Shown one piece after another: positions 49,801 through 56,375 of a DNA stretch of 64,000 nucleotides. The notes below the pieces were generated by a model. It saw only the letters and a program-made list of their open reading frames with translations, did no database searches and was not told the origin of the DNA. The DNA lies in contig JACEVL010000414.1 in the NCBI GenBank assembly GCA_020284085.1, positions 372,001-436,000 of the forward strand, written 5' to 3'. Numbering within the stretch: position 1 is the first letter of the stretch; each line of letters starts with the position of its first letter. Origin of the DNA: Aporrectodea caliginosa. Lineage: Eukaryota > Annelida > Clitellata > Crassiclitellata > Lumbricidae. The position numbers and the translations under genes were made by a program.

Positions 49801-52800
49801 CCTTAGGAGATTTTGATCCTTCCTTATCAAGGCTTTGTCTCTGGACCCTACTGAGATAAATCCCCATGCCCCATATCCTCCACTCTTTCGTTGTGTAAAC
49901 TTCTGGATTTACCAATGATGTTAAATAAACTAATTATTTGCATTTTGCTCAAAATTATAATTGCTGTTTTTAGTTTTGAAAACCCTGCAAGGAATGTACC
50001 ATCGGATGTTTCAAGCAGGAACGCCAGAAGTACTCCGACTGCTTCCAGTGGTTTGTATTTTAATGTGTAGAATATCCTAGGGGTCGTCCATTAATTATGT
50101 CAACAAAATAGGGGAGGGGTTTGGAAAAGTTTGACAGTTATTGACAAGGGGGGGGGTTCGGTACAATTTGACGTCAACAAATTTTTTCCAATGAATCATC
50201 ACAGACCCTTCAAAATGGTAGCGAAAACATTAAGTAATGCTAAAAATGTATAAAGTGCTTAATGTTTAATACTACTAAAAAGCTGGTAATAAACTAAACT
50301 CATATATTTTGAAATTCGAGATTGCATTTTATAGTGTAAAAAAATTTGAAAAAATGATTCTACATGTATTGAACCATTGTGTTTCTTTTTTGTAGGGGGG
50401 GTTCTGGGATTGTTGACATAATTTTTAGGGGGTCCGTCAATGTTTGACAGTTGTTGACAAAGGGGGGGGAGGGAGTCAAAAACTGCCTAAAATTTGTTGA
50501 CATAATTAATAAACGACCCCCTACAGTTTGTCCATGGTGTAGTAGTGCAGATTTATGGCTAGTGCAAATTCTGTTGCAGATGGTGGCATCACCCTAATGG
50601 CTGACACTCACAGTTGAACAGTTTTATTTCATTTTCACTGTTCAACTTGTGTGAATCAGTTGTCTTGACAAGTCTTTGTTAATTTTTAGGCCTTCCTGCG
50701 AGGTTATTGTTGTCGTCCCATAATAACTATTGGAGCACCTCTGAGTAGTTTCCTTGAAGAGGTGCTATATAAATACTTGAATGAACTATGGCTTTATTAA
50801 ATCCCCTTACTAAGAAATGTATGAAGCAGTTTGATGATTTTCCTCAAAAATCATAAAACAATAGGAACAAACTTAATCAGAATTATTAATTAATCAGCAG
50901 TATGCATTTAAACACCTACAGGTATAACTACCCCAAACACTATTTATTTATTTAAAGCACTTGTTACACGTGCAAAGTGAGTAAATCTGAATCTGAGGTG
51001 TGGATTTGTGTTTGATAGGGGCCATAACAAAATTTTAATTTTAATTTTGGTCAATATGATGGCATGGTGTGGTATTTATTGTTGATTCCTATTCTGTTTT
51101 ACAGATTTGTTTATTGGAAAGTGAGACAAAGGACCCAGAATTGACAAGAGAGTGTATACTTACATTGGGATATATGTCACAGTCAATGCTAACCGCTGAC
51201 CTTATTGCACCTTCCCTGGATGCCATTGAAGAGGTAGCGAGTTCAGTCTTATTATTATCTGAACAGGATCATTTCACAGTATTGAACAACTGTTGGCCAT
51301 TTAAAGTGGACTTTGAATGATGGCGTTTCATAACTTAAATCACTTTTACATGCACTTACACGTTCAGCATTAGACATCATGAATATGATTTTGCTTTTGA
51401 TCTGCTCTACTGCTGTCTGTGAGTTAGGCAATAAAAATGGCCCTAATGCAATAGAACATAAGAAATTTTGCCCTTAACGGCTGGGATTATGTGCACTGTA
51501 TTCTTCAGCTCGTAAGCAGCATCAGTTGAGTTTGGCGGCTTACAGGAGCCACCAGGTTCCAGCAATTAGAATTAGACAATACAGTTCACAGAGTGGTAAA
51601 ATTAAGATTCCATATAAACATATAAGCTGATTTTGCAAAGGACATGGTGATGTTGCAGAGGATGAGCCCTGATTTTCCAGATACCCTTCATTGCTCGTAG
51701 TGTAATTTTTTTTATTCCTGAGGGATTACACATACCTTGGGTAAATAATAATAATAACTTGTTTCACTTCTGGTGACAGGTGTCTCGTCTGAATTCCTGG
51801 CATGGCCGTGTTGCTGTTCTTGGATATCTTCAAGTGATGGTCTTTAACAATCTCTTTCTCCTACAAGATGCACCAGTGATTGCTCGCATTCGTAACACCG
51901 TCCTGTCTCTGCTTGGTAATGAACAGCTTGAGGTAACCTAAATCATTATCTGTAGAGTTACATAAGTAATTAAGAAAATTCATTTTCTGTAGTTTGGAAT
52001 AGTAATTTATGAAGGTCTGTGTTATATTGTATTTATGTAATTATAAAGCATCTCTCGCAATGCACACCAATCGGAGGCACTCCCAGTGCGAAGACCCAGA
52101 GAAAAGAAAGTGGTTTTGTGACAGCACAAAGAGGCACTTCGAGTACTAGTCAACAGTGAGGAACATGTCCATGGAGAGAGCTGATTCCATAGTGCAGATC
52201 AATGAAGGGAAAAGCTCGAGTTTTGGCCTTAGAGGCTTTGCCCACAGAACAAGGAGATTATGCCGTTTAATTGAGCATAGTGGTCAAAGAGAGGAGGCTG
52301 AAGTCGGCAGGTGGATGAGGTCACAAAGATACTTGGGTGCTAGGCCAGAGTAAGACTGGTAAATTAAAGTAAGAACCTTAAGCTGAATTCGATCAGTAAG
52401 GGGAAGCCAGTAAAGGTTATCAAACATGAAAGAGGAGATGTGGGACAAGCGAGGAAGTTGGGTTATTAGTCTGGCTGATGCATTTAGAACAGACTGGAGA
52501 TGGGAGAGACGAACTTGTGGCGGAAATAGTCGGCTGAATTTAGCTGTAGTAGAGCTTATAACTTGCTCAACCCATGAGGTGAGCAAGTTCCTGTTTTAAG
52601 TTTCTTTTGTTTCTATGGAGATGAGAGGTGGTGCTGTGGAAACAGTGCTGGAAACCACGGTGAAATTTACCAGTAAGCTATGCTGAGTACTTTTAGTACT
52701 TGGATGGGTCCATGGAATAGGAAGCCATTTGAGTCAACTCAGCCCACCATCCTTTGGCATCGATTTGTGAATACCAACACAAGTTGCAATATTAAAGGTG

Positions 52801-55511
52801 TTCTGTTGGTGGATTGCTTTTAAATGCATGTTGACACGTCAGCCCTAAGATCTTTAATATTCCAGAACCATGCTTCTGAGCAGTTTCTGTATATGCCTGT
52901 AAAAAAGTGTGTTACGTCTAGTGTTTCTCTTTGGAGGTTCTTAAATTCAAAGGTTTGTTACATAAGTGATTGTTGAATATTAGTGAAAATGTATTTTGCT
53001 GTTGACATGCTGGTACTGGTTTTTTGTTAGGTTCGGGAGCTAGCAGGTGTGACATTAGGTGGATTCCTTCACTGTGGATACCTCAAAATAGATGCTGATT
53101 TAAAGGTAAATATGCCCTTTAACTTTCTGTTAGTAGTTACTGATTTTTGGTGTCTGGTGTGAAAATACTGTTTGGATTAACAAGTTTTATGTGATGTTCT
53201 TGACTGATAATGAAGATCAAAATAAAGATTTTATTAGCCTAATTTGACTGTTTGTATGTTAAAAATTCACCATTTAAGATTTAGTTTTGAAAAATTTTGC
53301 TGGGACTGGCTCACCGAATTCCAGACCCCAACCTCTTTTTGTTCAGGTGCCTTCAGCACTCTGGCCTGCCACTTGCTGGAAAATATGGCCACTGGTCCGT
53401 CATTAGAAAAGGTTTGACAGCCCTGGTCTAGATCAATTAGATTTGTCATCATAGGTCGGTTGAAGTTATGTCATTGTTTGTCTGCCTTGATGTTAAAAGG
53501 TTAAAGAAAAGAGACGACTTAGGCGTACCACTTGATATTTTTTACCTACGAAGTATGAAGAGTGTGCTTCTTGTTTCCATTTTCAGAATCATTTTAAGCA
53601 GTTAACTTCAACTAGGATCAAGAAGAGAAATCGAGATGAAGTGATTCCTGCGGAGCACCTGATCAAGCGACATGCTGGCGTCATTGGTCTGAGCGCTTGC
53701 ATTCTTGCGTTCCCTTATCAAGTGCCTGACTTCATGCCTCAATTACTAATGCACCTCAGCTCACACCTGAATGATCCACTTCCTATTCAGGTAAATATAA
53801 TATGGCTATAAAACTTTTAACTGATAAAATGGAATAAATTTGGAGTAAAATTAATAAAATCATAGTTTTATTCACTGAGGATTGCTGCATTTTTTTAGAT
53901 GTCTTGAAGGACTCAAAATCCTCTGTTGGCTGTCATTTGCTAGCACTTCTGCAGTCACAAGACTCCAACTGATTTATGACACTGAATGAAGTTTACAATA
54001 CTTGCATTTTTGTACCAATATACCTTTTCAATTTTTCTGTATATAAACTACTAGCAACTATTCATTATGCCTGCCTGGGCATTCTCACTAGACTTTGCTG
54101 GTGCAAGATGGAAGATGGCTGTTGTTGATTTTTGATTGATTAATTCATCACATAAAGAATTTGCTTGATAATTTTCATATGTTTAGATGGCTACCTTATC
54201 CAAAATTATTCCAGAATTATATCTTGAGTCTGCTTTTGGTTTCATGCTTGTTTGAATGTTACCTGGATGCACTGAAGCCTGACCTCCATTTAAGCAATTT
54301 TATAGCTTGCAATATTACCAATACCACCGGAGTGAATACCATAAAAAAAATTAAAGATATATGAAAATTATTTAAAACTTCAGAAAAATTGATGTGTTGA
54401 ATAATTTTATGTGTAAGCTCACTGAGGAAGAAAATAGGTCTTATGAAAGGTTTCTGTAAAATTTTAAATCTTTAGAATAAATGTGAATTTCTATACAACT
54501 GACGGTATGCAGAGCGAAAATGCCACAGTCGAATTTTATGTTTGATAACTTATAATAATAATACAGAAAATTGTGCCTCATTGTTGTACATTTTGAAGTT
54601 TTAAACTAAATCTTTGATGTAGGGAAAAATGAATTTTTTTATTTTACTGTTGAACTAATTATGAAATCAATTCAAGTCAATTGAATATTGACAGACTGAA
54701 AGCTCACAAAATCTTACTTGCTAACCTGAGTGATGTCAGAGTTTCAAAAGACAACCAAGTTCATCTCCCACATGTGCTGCATTTGGAGCTGTAGAAGCTC
54801 TCCACTGGCATTATTTTGCATCAGTCAGTATTGAAAACAATGCTCATAATATTGTAGCCCAGTTTTTTCAGTACTATAGCCATCTACTAGGCCAAATGTT
54901 TGACCATTAAATTTTGACTTGAACCTGAACCTAAACGAAACTGCCTTAATGATTTTGTTTTAATTCAGTACCTGCAATTGTCTGCAGTTTCCACAACTTG
55001 CTTTTTGAACCTGGAGAAATACAACTAAACATTTATAGCGTGCTTTAACAAAAACAAGTTTTGCATGAGTGCGCTACATTCCTAGTCATAGTGCAATGAG
55101 AATAGATGAGCTTTTAAATGTGCAGATTGCACTTAAAATAAAGTGCAACTTACAATTCTTGTGTAAATGGCTAATTTTCTTGGCTCATCAGTTAAAATTT
55201 GACTTGCAAAGTACATATTAGCTGACTTGTGATCCAAAACACAAAACAGTCAACATCTGTGTAATCTGTGGGATCCAACTATAAGATCAATGTATCAAAA
55301 TCATGCTGCACGCTACTTATGCATGAAACTGTGTAGGTGTATTGGTGCTAACTGTTTAGGATGTTTTTTGTTGAAGACTACTGTTAAGAAGACGTTGGCA
55401 ACCTTCAAGAGAACACATCTCGACTCTTGGCATGATCACAAGCAGAAGTTTACAGATGATCAGCTGGTGGTCCTAACGGAATTATTAGTGTCTCCGAATT
55501 ACTACGCTTGA
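10419..55511 (+). CDS. PSME4: Proteasome activator complex subunit 4 (PA200), complete, 45 exons
   Basis: PA200/Blm10 is a single-chain HEAT-repeat solenoid that caps the 20S proteasome, opens its gate, and acts in ubiquitin-independent degradation, notably of acetylated histones during DNA repair and spermatogenesis. The spliced frame is 5691 nt, 1896 residues (human about 1843); every junction keeps frame and no internal stop occurs. Residues 1-80 contain [20 protein letters not shown], aligning with the human N-terminus. Family blocks recognised in order: [147 protein letters not shown], and the C-terminal [20 protein letters not shown] whose YYA tail docks into the 20S alpha ring. The start is chosen because it precedes the conserved block in a clean exon. 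Exons are listed in the three block entries. Introns hold most of the window's transposons. Confidence 0.95.
11020..11245 (-). mobile_element. tRNA-derived SINE, family A, copy 1
   Basis: On the minus strand the head reads GTGCAGTGGTGTAGGGGTATG (A-box-like) followed by GGTTCGAATCC (B box), then a body ending in a (ATTGT)n tail around 11020-11040. The body matches the copy at 26093-26317. The tRNA-like head does not fold as a complete functional tRNA and is followed directly by SINE body, so it is not called as a tRNA gene. Located in PSME4 intron 1. Confidence 0.75.
11435..12115 (-). mobile_element. Non-LTR retrotransposon fragment, RT C-terminal region (Jockey/CR1-like)
   Basis: The minus-strand frame 12092-11535 (185 codons) reads like the region after the RT catalytic core: [67 protein letters not shown], and a C-terminal [13 protein letters not shown]. 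This is the usual FLGV...YA.P.W...L...Q..A.R order of LINE C-termini. The YxDD core is absent (5' truncated). It is a different subfamily from the other LINE pieces here and is the least decayed C-terminus of its kind in the window. Confidence 0.75.
12116..13740. other. PSME4 intron 1 interior
   Basis: No gene recognised. ORFs here are short and show no family signature. The only clear structure is the 13-bp hairpin at 13035-13067; a GGGCGCCCG-containing segment near 12285 weakly resembles the edge of the small insertion at 42240. Confidence 0.5.
13035..13067. repeat. Perfect 13-bp hairpin
   Basis: GTGGACCAGCTCC at 13035-13047, seven-base loop, and its exact complement at 13055-13067. Related TGGTCCACTATT and TTGGTTCACTGTT words recur at about 13150 and 13228, suggesting a small decayed repeat array. 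Confidence 0.7.
13740..14170 (-). mobile_element. LINE 3' fragment
   Basis: The minus strand encodes [12 protein letters not shown], the usual aligned motif (LWNSLP..) near the LINE C-terminus, followed by a short tail and an ATT-type microsatellite at 13745-13812. It lies in PSME4 intron 1, about 60 bp before exon 2. Confidence 0.6.
15645..16245. mobile_element. Non-autonomous hAT transposon, 601 bp, TSD CTTGGCAG
   Basis: Terminal repeats CAGTGTTG...CAACACTG, with perfect 8-bp duplications CTTGGCAG at 15637-15644 and 16246-16253. The sub-terminal zones are dense with GAGTTAACTCA-type palindromes in both orientations; the centre is AT-rich and non-coding. Inserted in PSME4 intron 3. Confidence 0.88.
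17031..18159 (+). mobile_element. hAT deletion derivative, copy 1 (1129 bp), TSD ATTATTCA
   Basis: Ends are CAGGGGTGGACTGG...CCAGTCCACCCCTG; perfect 8-bp duplications ATTATTCA at 17023-17030 and 18160-18167. By eye it matches 59530-60658 base for base and in length. It contains the short transposase-derived ORF at 17386-17889, and a direct pair of GGTTAACCGGTTT words near 17155-17190. It sits in PSME4 intron 4, 71 bp before exon 5. Confidence 0.92.
17386..17889 (+). pseudogene. Internally deleted hAT transposase ORF, 167 residues (copy 1)
   Basis: Residues 1-45 are lysine-rich ([17 protein letters not shown], then CRNLVDLF), like the N-termini of TTF/ZMYM-type zinc-finger hAT transposases. 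Residues 75-160 are the C-terminal hAT dimerisation domain: [20 protein letters not shown], then [20 protein letters not shown]. The whole catalytic RNase-H-like region (DDE residues) and most zinc-finger sequence are absent, yet the frame is open across the junction (around residues 57-75). Full-length relatives are usually 600-900 residues. It cannot be catalytic; it could in principle dimerise with full-length transposase. Confidence 0.85.
18716..18784. mobile_element. TTAA-bounded palindromic miniature element, copy 1 (decayed)
   Basis: CTTTAATGAC...GTACTAAAAGCAGCTGGGAAAAC...GCAGCTCATAGTTAAAG followed by TTTTAA. It shares the core with the four copies at 22948, 37427, 55687 and 56294 but its left arm is eroded. 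It directly abuts the SINE at 18786-19003 in PSME4 intron 5. Confidence 0.55.
18786..19003 (-). mobile_element. tRNA-derived SINE, family B, copy 1
   Basis: The minus-strand head (from 19003) reads TAGTCTAGTGGCTAGCATAC (A box), then CTGTCAACT in the anticodon position, then GGTTCAAATCCCC (B box), resembling a tRNA-Asp(GTC)-like ancestor. The body contains CCCCTAGCCAACTCAGCTA and AATGAGTACAC, shared with the copy at 40074-40344. No mature acceptor stem, so not a tRNA gene. Confidence 0.75.
19511..19724 (+). repeat. 107-bp tandem duplication, two units
   Basis: AGCTGCAGTGATGCAAAAAT starts at 19511 and again at 19618. The two 107-bp units differ at about two to three positions (GATGTAGC/GATGGAGC, CATAAAC/CATACAC). 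It lies in PSME4 intron 6. The low divergence implies a recent event. Confidence 0.9.
19921..20110 (-). mobile_element. LINE 3' fragment beside PSME4 exon 7
   Basis: The minus strand encodes [19 protein letters not shown] and [10 protein letters not shown], a truncated RT C-terminus joined directly to a 3' end (agtgccccttcaagatccc) and an (ATTG)n tail at 19921-19940. Intronic; it ends about 55 bp before the exon 7 acceptor. Confidence 0.7.
20300..20715 (-). mobile_element. LINE (CR1/L2-like) 3' fragment in PSME4 intron 7
   Basis: Overlapping minus-strand frames give [47 protein letters not shown] and, at the 3' end, the ccaatgcgcctctgaatag-like tail followed by ATACAATACAATG. This is the conserved end of many invertebrate LINEs (RTALAQRSF..GP..WN.LP). 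Frameshifted and inactive. Confidence 0.75.
21738..21813. repeat. TG/TGTA microsatellite
   Basis: Two runs of (TG)n separated by TATGAG and GCATGCAT words, immediately downstream of PSME4 exon 9. A further TCTGTCCGTCCG-type run lies at 21936-21982. Confidence 0.85.
22948..23018. mobile_element. TTAA-bounded palindromic miniature element, copy 2 (best preserved)
   Basis: TTAA, then CCCTTTAACGACGAG, a centre GTACTAAAATGTATGGGAAA, then CTCGTCGTTAAAGGG and TTAA: 15-bp perfect terminal repeats inside a duplicated TTAA, 71 bp overall. TTAA target sites and CCCT-like tips are features of piggyBac elements, so this may be a minimal piggyBac-type MITE. PSME4 intron 10. Confidence 0.7.
26093..26317 (+). 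mobile_element. tRNA-derived SINE, family A, copy 2
   Basis: A box GTGGTGTAGTGGTATG at 26101-26116, B box GGTTCGAATCC at 26145-26155, a ~130-bp body, then a LINE-like tail (AGCACCTCTGAGTAGAAAT...GGGGCGCTATAACAAAT) ending in (CATA)n at 26301-26317. The tail is shared with the LINE 3' ends in the window, consistent with LINE-dependent mobilisation. It ends only about 40 bp before PSME4 exon 15. Confidence 0.85.
27988..28758 (+). mobile_element. Non-autonomous hAT transposon, 771 bp, TSD CATTAGAG
   Basis: Ends CAGTGGTTCTTAAA...TTTAAGAACCCCTG, with perfect 8-bp duplications CATTAGAG at 27980-27987 and 28759-28766. GGTCCGC words recur sub-terminally. The terminal repeat has the CAGTGGTTCTTAAA form known from Charlie/SPIN-like hATs. 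It carries a stub of transposase N-terminus at 28447-28614. PSME4 intron 17. Confidence 0.9.
28447..28614 (+). pseudogene. hAT transposase N-terminal remnant, 55 codons
   Basis: The [23 protein letters not shown] followed by an acidic Ser/Asp stretch resembles the first residues of Charlie/ZBED-like hAT transposases (LDSFFK..), then runs out of similarity and stops at 28612-28614. The BED finger, catalytic core and dimerisation domain are deleted. Confidence 0.65.
28849..28893 (+). repeat. (ATTG)n microsatellite
   Basis: GATTGATTGATT run following TTCAATAAAAAGTGTT, typical of LINE/SINE 3' tails, 90 bp after the hAT element ends. Confidence 0.8.
31860..32175 (-). mobile_element. LINE RT C-terminal fragment in PSME4 intron 21
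   Basis: The minus strand encodes [20 protein letters not shown] and [15 protein letters not shown], the LHWLPV..RI.FK.C...K.L....P.YL region of LINE RTs, heavily decayed. It begins right at the donor of PSME4 exon 21. Confidence 0.65.
33720..34640 (-). mobile_element. Decayed LINE 5' region (probable endonuclease domain)
   Basis: No intact frame, but segments such as GATGTAATTTGAAGATATC and the TCCAGTCAGGAGAATG region parallel the better preserved piece at 39230-39900, whose minus-strand translation looks like an AP endonuclease. Low confidence because similarity is patchy. Confidence 0.35.
34885..36402 (-). mobile_element. Non-LTR retrotransposon with reverse transcriptase core (5' truncated)
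   Basis: Minus-strand frame 36402-35608 (264 codons) contains [20 protein letters not shown] (RT motif A), [38 protein letters not shown] (motif B) and FADDTTVF (catalytic FADD, motif C), then [19 protein letters not shown] frameshift follows; frame 35521-35201 continues with [13 protein letters not shown] and GPKLWNSID. The 3' end is an (ATTTG)n run at 34888-34908. The endonuclease domain is missing, so it is a 5'-truncated copy. The core is well preserved, indicating recent insertion. It fills PSME4 intron 23 and ends about 35 bp from exon 24. Confidence 0.88.
36595..36715 (+). repeat. Short imperfect tandem repeat in PSME4 intron 24
   Basis: Repeated AAAGACACTGCCAA / GACATTGCCAAAAAGACACT words with a period near 21 bp, flanked by two related GATGAAGCARTTG...TAGCTGYAGTA blocks. 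Two overlapping plus-strand frames are by-products. Confidence 0.65.
37427..37497. mobile_element. TTAA-bounded palindromic miniature element, copy 3
   Basis: TTAACACTTTAACGATGAG ... TGTCGTCGTTAAAGTG followed by TTGA; inverted relative to copy 2, with the core in the form GCATTTGTTTCCCAGTTGCC. PSME4 intron 25. Confidence 0.65.
39230..39900 (-). mobile_element. LINE endonuclease-region fragment
   Basis: The minus-strand frame 39719-39468 reads [15 protein letters not shown] and later [15 protein letters not shown] and VNVHHIPL, the order of the APE endonuclease of LINEs (..DI..L.ET, then GG.ALLI, then ...NVY.P). It is decayed and truncated. Together with 33720-34640 it suggests two independent 5' fragments of one LINE family in PSME4. 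Confidence 0.55.
40074..40344 (+). mobile_element. tRNA-derived SINE, family B, copy 2
   Basis: Head TATTGGTTAGTGCACTGGAC (A box), CTGTCAGTC in anticodon position, and GTGTTCAAATCCC (B box, 40129-40141). The body shares CCCCTAGCCAACTCAGCTA and AATGAGTACACTG with the copy at 18786-19003 and continues to GCATCAGGGCTAGC at about 40340. PSME4 intron 28. Confidence 0.8.
40860..41160 (-). mobile_element. LINE 3' fragment in PSME4 intron 29
   Basis: The minus strand encodes [40 protein letters not shown] and [10 protein letters not shown], the end of a LINE ORF2, then a tail TGGCGCTTTATAAATG. Good frame preservation across 84 codons. Confidence 0.75.
42084..42240. mobile_element. 157-bp insertion flanked by 11-bp direct repeats
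   Basis: ATGCCTTATCC occurs at 42073-42083 and again at 42241-42251, with CAGTAGCGTAGTAAGG at the left inner edge and CTACTAAATGCGCCC at the right. This looks like a target duplication around a short element. Terminal repeats are not convincing and the class is not assigned. Confidence 0.45.
48363..48609 (+). other. PSME4: Lineage-specific low-complexity insertion in PSME4 exon 39
   Basis: Between the conserved LPLLDPL and SLINLCKT segments there are about 82 residues where human PA200 has about 30. The insert is acidic and Ser-rich first ([19 protein letters not shown]), then Ala/Gly/Lys-rich with an imperfect repeat ([23 protein letters not shown]), then Asn-rich. It accounts for nearly all the extra length of this protein. 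It is probably a disordered or helical surface loop. Confidence 0.75.
48748..48802 (+). repeat. Short tandem repeat TATGTCCTTGTC
   Basis: Four to five imperfect 12-15-bp units (ATATGTCCTTGTCAT, TATGTCCCTGTCAT, ATGTCCTTGTGG) in PSME4 intron 39. Confidence 0.7.
50080..50520. mobile_element. MITE with GGGGTCGT terminal repeats, 441 bp
   Basis: Left end GGGGTCGTCCATTAATTATG (continuing TCAACAAA) and the complement of the right end GGGGTCGTTTATTAATTATG (continuing TCAACAAA) match in 26 of 28 positions. CTA flanks both sides (50077-50079, 50521-50523), a possible 3-bp target duplication as in PIF/Harbinger-type elements. The interior has poly-G runs and TTGACAGTTRTTGACAA repeats in direct orientation, and no ORF. 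PSME4 intron 40. Confidence 0.75.
50728..50788 (+). repeat. SINE/LINE 3' tail fragment
   Basis: GGAGCACCTCTGAGTAGTTT then GAAGAGGTGCTATATAAATA, the same tail as the family A SINE at 26093-26317, without its tRNA head. Confidence 0.6.
52030..52590 (-). mobile_element. LINE (CR1/L2-like) RT C-terminal and 3' end
   Basis: Minus-strand frame 52586-52284 reads [40 protein letters not shown] and [16 protein letters not shown], then shifts frame into sequences for the RSRTALAQ / IGP..WN.LP block and ends with a GCGAGAGATGCTTTATAATT-type tail near 52040. Inactive. PSME4 intron 42. Confidence 0.8.
53806..55376. other. PSME4 intron 44
   Basis: A long last intron between 53790 and the final exon at 55377. 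It is AT-rich with no recognised gene. A LINE/SINE tail-like piece (ATTTATAGCGTGCTTTAACA) lies near 55030-55110. Confidence 0.6.
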
Positions 55512-55686
55512 ACTGTGGGCACTCTTATCCAAGGTGCTTTTTATTCAGGTGTAAGCTTTTATTTTGGTGCATGATAAATGTAATGAGAAAGGAGTTGTGT
55601 TAGACTATTATCATAAGTATTGATTTGCCTCCAACATTTCTTTATAACAGGTTCTTGAGCAATATATTGCCGTTTCTTTTCCTCCT

Positions 55687-55756
55687 TTAACACTTTGAAC
55701 GATGAGAGTACTAAAAGCGACTGGGAAACCAATGCAGCTTGTCTTTAAAGTATTAA
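55687..55756. mobile_element. TTAA-bounded palindromic miniature element, copy 4
   Basis: TTAACACTTTGAACGATGAG, core GTACTAAAAGCGACTGGGAA, right arm CAGCTTGTCTTTAAAGTA, then TTAA. 70 bp, same orientation as copy 2. Confidence 0.65.
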
Positions 55757-55844
55757 AGGCTTGATTCTGTGGTATTATAATGGTAATCATTTTCAGTCCA
55801 GTCTGAGTGCCACTGGGTTTCCCTTCAGAATGTTGCTAATCATG

Positions 55845-56200
55845 CATGCCATTTGGCTTGTTATGCCATTTGGCCTGTTATGCCATTTGGTTTTATGCCA
55901 TTTGGCTTGTTATGCCATTTGGCCTGTTATGCCATTTGGTTTTATGCCATTTGGCTTGTTATGCCATTTGGCTTGTTATGCCATTTGGCTTGTTATGCCA
56001 TTTGGCTTGTTATGCCATTTGGCTTGTTATGCCATTTTGCTTGTAATGCCATTTGGCTTGTTATGCCATTTGGCTTGTTATGCCATTTTGCTTGTAATGC
56101 CATTTGGTTTTATGCCATTTGGCTTGTTATGCCATTTGGCTTGTTATGCCATTTGGCTTGTTATGCCATTTGGCTTGTTATGCCATTTGGCATGTTATGT
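55845..56200 (+). repeat. 17-bp minisatellite, about 20 units
   Basis: Unit ATGCCATTTGGCTTGTT, tandem, with variants lacking part of the unit (ATGCCATTTGGTTTT) and variants ATTTTGCTTGTA. Because 17 is not a multiple of 3, all three frames stay open and give long repetitive ORFs (up to 178 codons at 55761-56297) that are by-products. Confidence 0.93.
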
Positions 56201-56293
56201 ACTTGTGTTCGTCTTCATTGTGATTGGCGTGTTTCAAACTGCCATTGTGAGAAGAGGGGACTCTGCTGTGATTGGTATGGGTTTCCTAGTAAC

Positions 56294-56375
56294 TTAACAC
56301 TTTAACAATGAGCTGCATTGGTTTCCCAGTCACTTTTGGTACACAAGTACTACACATTCATCATTGAGATGTTAA
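56294..56375. mobile_element. TTAA-bounded palindromic miniature element, copy 5
   Basis: TTAACACTTTAACAATGAGC, core GCATTGGTTTCCCAGTCACT and TTGGTACACAAGTACTAC, right arm CATTGAGATG then TTAA. Inverted relative to copy 2 and slightly longer (82 bp). It lies about 90 bp from the minisatellite. Confidence 0.6.

Larger units (their letters stand above)
38879..55511 (+). other. PSME4: PSME4 exons 28-45 (splice map)
   Basis: Exons: 38879-39004, 40510-40701, 41547-41686, 42653-42706, 43101-43230, 43731-43975, 44212-44407, 44751-44915, 45835-45939, 46298-46389, 47137-47268, 48251-48633, 49974-50050, 51105-51233, 51780-51932, 53031-53105, 53587-53790, 55377-55511 (stop TGA at 55509-55511). They encode about residues 987-1896: the best conserved C-terminal solenoid, the bromodomain-like region (about exons 41-43) and the DUF3437-type C-terminal domain (exons 44-45). 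Exon 39 ends ACGA|GTAAGA and joins TTTTGAAAACC in exon 40, restoring the ILK-like helix found in the human protein. Confidence 0.9.

Noticed and set aside
55845..56200. Possible CRISPR-like array
   Set aside because: Units are directly abutting 17-mers without spacers, in an animal genome.
55761..56297. 178-codon plus-strand ORF and two overlapping frames
   Set aside because: They are the 17-bp minisatellite read in three frames; no non-repeat domain.
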